Shown piece by piece: positions 6,569 to 6,628 of a stretch of DNA of 6,628 bases. Position numbers and translations under genes: made by a program. The notes under the pieces are model-generated. The model did not search any database. It was given only the letters and a program-made list of their open reading frames with translations, and was not told where the DNA came from. The stretch's first letter is position 1, and each line of letters starts with the position of its first letter. The stretch is from Acidobacteriota bacterium (GTDB taxonomy: Bacteria; Acidobacteriota; Polarisedimenticolia; Polarisedimenticolales; Polarisedimenticolaceae): NCBI GenBank assembly GCA_011773795.1, contig WVWW01000169.1, positions 1-6,628 on the forward strand, given 5' to 3'.

Positions 6569-6628
6569 GTGAGCAAGAAATCCAGACCCGCCAACCGCGC
6601 CCTCGTGGCGGAACTGCTCGCCCGCTAT
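6569..6628 (+). CDS. N-terminal fragment of an unidentified protein, cut by window edge
   Basis: From the GTG at 6569 the frame is open for 20 codons to the window end and would begin MSKKSRPANRALVAELLARY if GTG is the start. The Lys/Arg-rich opening followed by an amphipathic helix looks like a genuine protein N-terminus, and the divergent layout with the kinase supports a start here. The upstream Shine-Dalgarno is poor (GGTAAG a few bases before), and no ATG is nearby. The helix would be compatible with, for example, the N-terminus of an endonuclease III-like DNA glycosylase, but 20 residues cannot establish that, and I make no functional call. Confidence 0.5.
   Translation, partial: MSKKSRPANRALVAELLARY

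Noticed and set aside
1..6628. tRNA, rRNA, insertion sequence, prophage, toxin-antitoxin or defence genes
   Set aside because: Coding sequence fills about 93% of the window and the remaining gaps (158, 182 and 89 bp) show no tRNA fold, terminal inverted repeats, transposase or other such signal.

Overview
The window is GC-rich bacterial DNA. It holds four genes or gene parts; three lie in a row on the minus strand and one short fragment diverges at the right edge. The protein types point to a Gram-negative-like environmental lineage such as Acidobacteriota, Eisenbacteria or a myxobacterium-like group. Those types are a Ser/Thr kinase fused to a TolB-like domain and TPRs, a secreted FG-GAP propeller with HYR-like and 'LWPPNH' modules, and a secreted carboxypeptidase-regulatory-like protein. 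This placement is an inference from domain architecture; no marker gene is present.

Layout in minus-strand reading order (right to left). At 6569-6628 (+) is the first 20 codons of an unidentified gene. An 89-bp divergent intergenic region (6480-6568) contains a 6-bp inverted repeat. At 6479-4332 (-) is a complete 715-aa soluble Ser/Thr protein kinase with all catalytic motifs, followed by a TolB-like domain and TPRs. The 182-bp gap at 4331-4150 holds a perfect hairpin just after the kinase stop, and a plausible sigma70-type promoter overlaps it. At 4149-922 (-) is a complete 1075-aa secreted protein with a signal peptide, a conserved N-terminal beta-rich module, exactly seven FG-GAP repeats (one whole beta-propeller), a HYR-like domain, a 'LWPPNH' domain and a C-terminal FnIII-like module. 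The 158-bp gap at 921-764 carries three spaced copies of a 12-bp motif and a strong hairpin next to a ribosome-binding site. At 763-1 (-) is the first 254 residues of a secreted protein with carboxypeptidase-regulatory-like (Ig-fold) repeats, cut by the window edge.

The third gene is open to the window edge with no stop, so it is easily missed; it was read directly from the reverse complement and is well supported by signal peptide, Shine-Dalgarno and repeat domains. The kinase is likely a cytoplasmic signalling protein, and the two downstream genes encode exported proteins. Co-orientation permits a functional link, but the 158-182 bp gaps and separate regulatory signals argue against a tight operon. 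I see no mobile element, CRISPR array, tRNA or rRNA. I do not see convincing evidence of a new biological system; the best leads are the regulatory structures in the gaps and the kinase/secreted-propeller neighbourhood.
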